In this document: one piece after another, positions 17,101 through 21,452 of the stretch
How positions within the stretch are numbered: position 1 is the stretch's first letter
How the letters are laid out: the number at the start of each line of letters is the position of its first letter
Source: Scatosoma sp045660225
GTDB taxonomy: Bacteria > Bacillota > Clostridia > Christensenellales > Borkfalkiaceae
Assembly: GCA_045660225.1 (NCBI GenBank)
Contig: JAZRDK010000047.1
Coordinates: forward strand, 1-21,452
Length of the DNA: 21,452 nt
Reading direction: 5' to 3'
Made by a program: the position numbers and the translations under genes
Notes under the pieces: generated by a model
The model's database searches: none
Told to the model about the DNA's origin: nothing
Seen by the model: the letters and a program-made list of their open reading frames with translations, nothing else

Positions 17101-20100
17101 CGCCGTATCCATATCTGCGACACGCTTGTCTTGGAATACGTAACCTGCAGCATCAAACCACAAATGGGAGTAAAAACCACCAAGCGTATAGCCGTTGCCG
17201 TCAAACGTACCCACAAACGGCGTCGAACTGATACCAAAAGTATATACCGTACTATGCGACATCGCTATGTCATTGCCAAGCAAGTAATACCCTTGCCCTT
17301 TCATACCCGTGTCGTCAAGATTTGCGCCACGAAGGACGTATCTCATGTTTTGCATACCTTCGTTCGTCGTAATCTTATTCGTTACGACGATGACGGGCGC
17401 GTTAATAGTAAATTCTTTGCCGTAGAATTCCACGGTCAAGGTCAACGGCTTTTCTCCGTAAACGGCGTTGGTGATACCCGATTTGCTGATTTTTACTTCA
17501 AACGAATCCGCCGTCTTGGTTGCCGTCGTCGAAGCGCCGTTAAACGTCGCGCTCTTTATGGTATACGTCGTATCGCTGAACGCTTCCGCAACGCTAATCG
17601 GCGTAATACCGCCACGATACGAACCGCTAAGTTCCAAAGCCGACGCGTTTTCATTTAATACCAAATATTGCGAGCCGATATCGGTGGTAATACTTGCCAT
17701 TGCTTCGTTACAAACGCTACATGCGTATTCGTTGTCTTCGTTCCAAGCAAACTCGCCTGCGTGTTGCGCCGTACCGTAGACGTGATTACAAATTTCGCAA
17801 ACGGGCTTACCACAGTTGCCGTCGTCTCTTGCGTTGCCACGACAAGCTTCGTTTTCCGTCACGATTTCGCCACAGAAACATACGCCCGTATGCGTGCCGT
17901 CTTCGTTGTAAACGTAGCTATCGTTGAAATGGTCGTGTTTCTTTAAGCCCAAAAGTTGCGTCGTATAGAAGGTAACGGTGCTGGTGCGGTTCATATAAAT
18001 CGTACCGCCGTCCCCGTTCACCGTATCCCCATAGCCACCATTTGCGCTATTGCCGTTGTCATAGGTCAACTGTTTAAGGTTTGAACCGACTTGGTTAGTA
18101 AGCGTGTTGAGAACCGTGCCGTTTTCTCCATAAATGACAATGTTCCACGTACCGTCGTTATTTTGCGTCAATTCAAAGAATATCCACTGACCGTCGGTGA
18201 CCGTCTTCCAATCATGATTAGTAACACTTCTCAAAATCAAGGTTACGCCGATTGCCTTCCATGCAAAACGAACGCTTGTATATCCCGAAAGGTCGGTGTT
18301 AATAAATCCGTCCGAAAAAACACCAGATTTCCACGAGCCTTCGTCGTAACGGACAATCGTCGTATAGCCTGTCGGCGCGGTTACACCGCCCAAATCCGCA
18401 TTTTTGATAAGGTTACCCTTGCTTTCATCAATCGTCGTTTGAGCAATAATAATTTCTTCTCTTACGCTTTCGAATACCGTGCCACAAACCGTACACTTGT
18501 ATTCGCCTTTCACCCACTCGCATGCGTGGTAAACGTCGCCGTAGGGGTCGCCACATACCGTACATACCGCCTTGTTTTCACAATCTGCCGTACCACCGTA
18601 GCAGGACGTCGTACCTACAACCGTTCCACAGCAAAGGTATTTCTCCGTATGCGTGTCGTTGCCGTTTACAACCACCGTCGTACCCTGCGTATGTACACTA
18701 CTATTCGTCGTACCGTAAGCCGTTTTACATACGTCGCAAACCGCCTTTTGCGTACACGTTGCTTTGCCACCGGAACAGGTTTGCGTTGCGATGACGCCGC
18801 CACAGAAACATACGCTGTTGTGCGTGCCTGCGCCCGTAGAAACATATTGTGCGTGTGCGTGTACGTGCTCGCTCGGGCCACGTACTTCCGTCGTGTAGAC
18901 GGTTACACCGCTCCACACGTTGAACGCCTTGAAGATTTCGTACAAACTGTTGCCAGTAGACGTAAACGTGTAATTGTTCGTACTGCCAGAGCTTGCGTAC
19001 GTCTTACAATCCATCGTAACCGCCCAACCGTTTTCCGTCCTGTCCAACGTAACGAGATACATCGTCGTGGTGTTGGAAAGATTGGTCGAAATCGAACGTG
19101 TACGTCCTTCGTCGACGTACAGATTGCCACTGTGGAGCATTGCAAAGCGAAGCTGTGTATATTCCGTGTTGGACAAATTCATCTTCGCAAAATAGTCGTT
19201 AAAGTCCGTTCTTTCGTAAACTTGCGTAAAGCCGTAAGGCACTTCTAATGCGTTGGAAGGCTTAGAATAATCCATTGCCGACCAAATCACCCTTTCACCC
19301 CAAGTTTTTTGCGTTGCGCGTACTTCCGTGACGTAAATAGAAACGCCTTCGTTCGCCAACGACTTAATGCGGATGCCTAAGTCGTACAAGTTTGCAGGGT
19401 TAACCGTCTTCGTAATCGTCGAGACAGACTTTCCGCCGATGGACATTTCCACCGCCCATACACCGTCCGACGTTTGTTCTGCACGATAAAGCACCCAGCT
19501 GTCCGTAATAGCTTCACCCTTGCCTTCCAAGGCAAACGAAACGTTTGCGCCTTTTACCTTAAACCAAACTTCGCCGTAAAGGGAAACGTCTTTTGCCACC
19601 CAAGAATTTGCACTCGAGTTGAGCACTACGTTTTTGCCCCATTTTGCCATTGCGTCAAGGCGCGTTACGGTGTTAAACCCAGCAGGCGCGGTTACACCTG
19701 CAAGGTCGGTGTTCTTCGTGATTTGTGCATAGCTTGCCTGTGCAGACGTAAAATGCGTATGCACGGGCGAGTCCATAATGGTTGCCGTGGAAGGCATTGC
19801 CTTCGTCGCGCTTGCCGTCTTGGGCGCTGCCAAAATTTCCGTCGCGTAGACGGTTGCAATTTTAGACGTATCCGTCTTGCGGAAACGGAAATCTTGACCA
19901 TCCGTACATTTGGTATCGTTAAAGCCGTCGTAGAAGATTGCAGCCAGCGTGTCCGCCGTGCCGATGTTCCCACTGTTACCCTTTTGATTAAGGTACGTAC
20001 CAACTACTTTGCCCGTTTGGTCGCTAATTTCAATCGTCCAAAGCGTTACGCCTTCAGAATCCGTGCCCGATTGCGTCAAGTGGAAGTATACGACTTGGTC

Positions 20101-21452
20101 GCCGATAAGTTTACCCCAGCTGGGGAACGTTTGAATATAGCAATTTTCCAACTTGTAAGCAAACCAAACTTCACTGTAATTCGTAAGTACGTCACGGAAG
20201 TTAAACGCCGTTGCCGCCGCCAAAACGTCCGTCCAATCCGTGGAAGAATCGTAACGTTCTACCGAGTTAAATCCACTGATGGTTACGTCGCCGACGTCGT
20301 TGTTTTTCACTGCGTTAGTGGCAAGATAAACACCGAAAGACGTGCCCGTTACCTTTACCTTGTACGTATCATACGTATCAGTTCCTTCGGGAACTTCGAT
20401 TTCAGGAATTTCTTCGCCATCCATACGGATTGCTTTTACTTCGGTGCAATAGAGTTTCTGACCGCCGGTTTTGTCTTTGATATCCAAACGGATTGCACCG
20501 CCGTCCGCAGGAGGATTCGCGAAGTTGCCACGCAAAATCGCATAGATACTGTTGACTGGCTGGGAATCACCCCTACCGTTTTGTTCCGTACCGATTTGGT
20601 TATTCGACGAATAGAAAACTTTGCCGTCTTTAAGAATTCTAAAGTTCCAAGTACCATCGTCGTTTTGTTGCAAATAGAAATACAACCAAACGTCGTTATG
20701 TGTTGTCTGAGCCCAACCAGGCATTGCGTTTGTACCGATGGAACTTCCTTTTACAGCAAACCAAACCTGTCTATAATCGGTAAGAACGGTAGTGTTCCAG
20801 TTGGAGTAATTTAATTCAGCTTCGTTATTTTCCTTCGTTTCAAACGCAGTAACCGTGGCAAAACCTGCAGGTTTATCGCCTTCGTACGCGTCCGGCGTAT
20901 CCGTCAAATGTCCACCCGTCTGGAAAACGGACGTTGCAATCGTACCCGCGCTGTAGTCGGGCTTAGTCATTGCGCCAACCGTTTCGCCTATGCCCAAAAT
21001 TTCCGTTGCGTAGAAACTGCACGCGCCTTCGTTCTTGTAAATACGGAAATCCGCACCGTCCGTACAGGTGGTTGCGCTAAAACCGTTGAACATAATCGCA
21101 GCAAGACTGTCCGTTGTGGTATTCCTAGATACGCCCACCTGATTTTCGTACTTGCCGACAAGCGTACCGTCCGCTTTCGTGATTTCAATCGTCCAAAGCG
21201 TTAAACCATCCGTATTTACGCCCGTTTTCGTCAAATGGAAATACAACGTTTCGTTGCTTGCAAGCATTGCATAGGTAGGGTAAAACTGAAGAGATGCGTT
21301 TTCAAGTACGTATGCAAACCAAACTTCGTCATATCCCGTCAAAGCCACCGCCCCGTTGAAGGACGTCACATTATCAAGCGCACCTTTCGCCACGTTCGTT
21401 TCCGTCGAATCCGTACGGCTAAGTTTCGTAAAGCCTGTAGGGATTGCAACGC
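14122..21452 (-). CDS. Giant multidomain surface protein with module M repeats and C-terminal DUF4838 region (5' partial)
   Basis: The frame is open from the window edge (first full codon at 21450) to TAA at 14122-14124, at least 2,442 residues. The GTG at 21393 is not a convincing start: it has no good ribosome binding site, and homologous module sequence continues upstream of it in frame. Numbering from that GTG, the order is: module M copies 1-5 (before residue 1 to about 842), a Cys-rich block (846-976), module M copy 6 (982-1152), a second Cys-rich block (1153-1230), an Ig-like stretch (1236-1338), a GLUG-like/beta-helix region (1345-1640, with GTFDGNGYTLGG), a GH67 N-terminal/GH20b-like domain (about 1660-1798) and a DUF4838-like region (about 1808 to the end) with a CTCDYC motif at 1927-1932. 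The family suggests a glycan-binding and possibly glycan-cleaving surface protein; substrate unknown. It is followed, after a hairpin, by the sugar importer. If the window is circular, the lipoprotein start at 1807 is its N-terminus. No sortase motif or membrane anchor is seen at the C-terminus. Confidence 0.95.
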   Translation of the reverse strand, partial: VAIPTGFTKLSRTDSTETNVAKGALDNVTSFNGAVALTGYDEVWFAYVLENASLQFYPTYAMLASNETLYFHLTKTGVNTDGLTLWTIEITKADGTLVGKYENQVGVSRNTTTDSLAAIMFNGFSATTCTDGADFRIYKNEGACSFYATEILGIGETVGAMTKPDYSAGTIATSVFQTGGHLTDTPDAYEGDKPAGFATVTAFETKENNEAELNYSNWNTTVLTDYRQVWFAVKGSSIGTNAMPGWAQTTHNDVWLYFYLQQNDDGTWNFRILKDGKVFYSSNNQIGTEQNGRGDSQPVNSIYAILRGNFANPPADGGAIRLDIKDKTGGQKLYCTEVKAIRMDGEEIPEIEVPEGTDTYDTYKVKVTGTSFGVYLATNAVKNNDVGDVTISGFNSVERYDSSTDWTDVLAAATAFNFRDVLTNYSEVWFAYKLENCYIQTFPSWGKLIGDQVVYFHLTQSGTDSEGVTLWTIEISDQTGKVVGTYLNQKGNSGNIGTADTLAAIFYDGFNDTKCTDGQDFRFRKTDTSKIATVYATEILAAPKTASATKAMPSTATIMDSPVHTHFTSAQASYAQITKNTDLAGVTAPAGFNTVTRLDAMAKWGKNVVLNSSANSWVAKDVSLYGEVWFKVKGANVSFALEGKGEAITDSWVLYRAEQTSDGVWAVEMSIGGKSVSTITKTVNPANLYDLGIRIKSLANEGVSIYVTEVRATQKTWGERVIWSAMDYSKPSNALEVPYGFTQVYERTDFNDYFAKMNLSNTEYTQLRFAMLHSGNLYVDEGRTRSISTNLSNTTTMYLVTLDRTENGWAVTMDCKTYASSGSTNNYTFTSTGNSLYEIFKAFNVWSGVTVYTTEVRGPSEHVHAHAQYVSTGAGTHNSVCFCGGVIATQTCSGGKATCTQKAVCDVCKTAYGTTNSSVHTQGTTVVVNGNDTHTEKYLCCGTVVGTTSCYGGTADCENKAVCTVCGDPYGDVYHACEWVKGEYKCTVCGTVFESVREEIIIAQTTIDESKGNLIKNADLGGVTAPTGYTTIVRYDEGSWKSGVFSDGFINTDLSGYTSVRFAWKAIGVTLILRSVTNHDWKTVTDGQWIFFELTQNNDGTWNIVIYGENGTVLNTLTNQVGSNLKQLTYDNGNSANGGYGDTVNGDGGTIYMNRTSTVTFYTTQLLGLKKHDHFNDSYVYNEDGTHTGVCFCGEIVTENEACRGNARDDGNCGKPVCEICNHVYGTAQHAGEFAWNEDNEYACSVCNEAMASITTDIGSQYLVLNENASALELSGSYRGGITPISVAEAFSDTTYTIKSATFNGASTTATKTADSFEVKISKSGITNAVYGEKPLTLTVEFYGKEFTINAPVIVVTNKITTNEGMQNMRYVLRGANLDDTGMKGQGYYLLGNDIAMSHSTVYTFGISSTPFVGTFDGNGYTLGGFYSHLWFDAAGYVFQDKRVADMDTAGNPRPDYKQGLEASLFGIVNGTIKNVSLKDIRMGVYTNYVHSGSGTIENVYVKPFGIQAHVSTYASMFFAYGHLTGKDSHGVSHFGAGTLKNVVIDLAGQANAVVNKWIATGNFSAPNALFPAAIGRNFSAQNVAIYGFDYEYATSTDGNVYKDSKGANDGREAGIYATYANLNGTAKEGEQDNGGYFAISQLDPSIWKVVKGVPMLKNFNATVGEGVDGYQPAKGADDNVVYANGTTEYYVAWDWATVTQAKFDAFAWVSNAVYLSTGASLKAGVMDVNAEDAKQIIVGTYAEYGEYLENTLSIEEDSRLNYGVYVEDKTIYLLGENDEGIMYAAQAFARNAFGYSELTSNEYHYFDTREEIIEISTDDYETAVSFEKRRAGMALESMTSMGFSMASPYTQYVGMHNALDYFYDFTTNENGVTVATIKPTYQGNANVVSHTHEDETLSKAYSQICYLRDIHSKVAWVANIISAQKTANPSMTTINFQIEDNTYFCTCDYCNAYSTPTIPQLIFLNELATKLDAMGVDVDVEFFAYNKFQPSPVLINGLAGNWGGYTYNGKSSSTNYNDEATLAKHKTELNLSSYEVLTKTLTYINNQGVEKSKTVKLLKAHEDLRLYWTSHKLYHSFDLTDPMNEEFYFYLLGWIEALGGGKEGASKIDLFLYNTYYRDYFLPMNTWKYQVSWYNTFSSLGITNYVSNLGIAGWATPKNDPTVLTAFASFKAYIDSRSMQDASATYEQIKKEYFSPTGYYGAAGPIMEDYFDELVEALESKKTGGSAQVTSDTTKIHWLYLEARYDFDDAAYWRQANYNGFYGLNAGMFMYQGQLTIGTKKTIKGLNDVYKHSKYATQQETLEQWFTYCSQAFTTVGDNAKYQKRVMVEAIFPEYAYNCLYTTYQTDMIKDDYGNISGSASVKYVPTDRDVFTRDYQAFYNHLIWLKQPDTQTAQYVIRPSEFFTLDSKDASGKMQLSAVYRPSKTYSLYASAFKNWGVTF
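17704..17937 (-). other. Cys-rich block B of the giant protein
   Basis: A shorter second copy with eight cysteines: VCFCGE, C-R-G, C-G-K-P-V-C-E-I-C-N-x-x-YG, closing with YACSVC. It follows module M copy 6 exactly as block A follows copy 5, so M plus Cys-block behaves as a unit. Confidence 0.7.
17938..18450 (-). other. Module M copy 6
   Basis: A sixth copy sits between the two Cys-rich blocks: NADLGGVTAPTGYTTIVRYD start, GYTSVRFAWK, FFELTQNNDGTWNIVI, NQVG and a YTTQLLG end. It is preceded by a short helical-looking linker and followed at once by a His/Asp-rich stretch. Confidence 0.75.
18466..18858 (-). other. Cys-rich block A of the giant protein
   Basis: Fifteen cysteines occur within about 110 residues, arranged as a duplicated pattern: VCFCGG or LCCGTV, then C-x-GG-x-A-x-C, then A-V-C-x-V-C-x-x-x-YG, closing with YKCTVC. 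The spacing looks like paired metal-binding knuckles or disulphide ladders. The element is unusual for a secreted protein of this group. Confidence 0.75.
18874..21452 (-). other. Module M copies 1-5 (protein-level repeat array)
   Basis: Five consecutive divergent copies lie at about 21452-20970, 20961-20419, 20376-19819, 19791-19309 and 19293-18874. Shared marks, in order: a P-x-G-F-x-x-V-x-R start; Y-x-x-V-W-F-A-x-K; YFHLTQ or a variant; W-x-I-E-I; NQ-x-G; L-x-A-I; and a closing Y-x-T-E-V/I. Copies 4 and 5 are the most divergent. The all-beta pattern with conserved aromatics resembles carbohydrate-binding domains, but I do not recognise a named family. Confidence 0.8.
21414..21452. repeat. 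Terminal direct repeat, right copy
   Basis: Identical to bases 1-39. Position p in the left copy equals position p+21413 here, giving a non-redundant length of 21,413 bp if circular. The reading frame of the giant gene passes through it without a stop. Confidence 0.97.

Noticed and set aside
2078..20814. Many plus-strand open frames of 60-450 codons opposite the genes
   Set aside because: They are Arg/Phe/Val-rich shadow frames produced by codon use of the minus-strand genes, without ribosome binding sites or recognisable domains.
21391..21393. GTG at 21393 as the true start of the giant gene
   Set aside because: The frame continues upstream to the window edge with recognisable module M sequence, and no good ribosome binding site or signal peptide is at the GTG.
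1..21452. Plasmid or phage with its own replication or mobility genes
   Set aside because: No frame resembles a replication initiator, partition protein, relaxase, integrase, transposase or phage structural protein; all coding space is used by exported or membrane proteins.

Overview
The window carries one block of same-direction genes, all read on the minus strand (from high to low coordinates), for a secreted carbohydrate-acquisition system. Several features point to an uncultured Clostridia-like member of the Bacillota, probably from a gut or other plant- or mucin-rich anaerobic habitat. These are strong AAGGAGG ribosome binding sites, lipoprotein signals followed by Ser/Asp/Glu-rich linkers, a CUT1-type sugar importer with no ATPase of its own, Big_2 and other Ig-like domains, and DUF4838 (GH67-like) secreted proteins. 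The taxon is an inference from protein style only.

Layout in transcription order: (1) the body and C-terminus of a giant multidomain surface protein (21452-14122, 5' end cut by the window edge); (2) a gap of 143 bases with a perfect 12-bp hairpin and a short palindrome; (3) a sugar ABC importer made of a solute-binding lipoprotein (13978-12254) and two permeases (12241-11300, 11287-10367); (4) a secreted Ig-like/lectin-like protein (10337-7296); (5) a DUF4838 lipoprotein (7280-5127); (6) a Big_2 / beta-helix lipoprotein (5110-1901); (7) a 93-base gap with a 12-bp imperfect hairpin; (8) the N-terminus of a lipoprotein (1807-1, 3' end cut by the window edge) whose linker is coded by a 19-copy 18-bp minisatellite. 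From the importer to gene 6, gaps are only 12-29 bases, so these genes look like one operon. No stretch above 150 bases lacks a gene, and no RNA gene, CRISPR array, transposase, integrase or replication gene was seen.

The main structural observation is that the first 39 bases are identical to the last 39, and that the two partial genes at the edges meet in the same strand and the same frame across this overlap. Closing the sequence on the overlap gives a 21,413-bp circle and one uninterrupted gene of 9,099 nt (3,032 aa) running from 1807 through the junction to 14122. The whole circle would then be a single-direction gene ring with no recognisable origin or replication gene. It could be a real circle, a head-to-tail tandem array, or a graph artefact caused by two paralogous giant genes. 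The sequence alone does not decide.

The second main observation is an unrecognised repeat module of roughly 130-190 residues ('module M', core pattern Y-x-E-V-W-F-A ... YFHLTQ ... W-x-I-E-I ... NQ-x-G ... Y-x-T-E-V). It occurs six times in the giant protein and once at the C-terminus of the Big_2/beta-helix lipoprotein, interspersed in the giant protein with two cysteine-rich blocks. The giant protein also contains a beta-helix region and a DUF4838 region that the neighbouring genes encode as separate proteins. The likely joint role is to bind and process a complex glycan at the cell surface and import the released oligosaccharides. The ATPase, regulators and cytoplasmic enzymes are not in the window.
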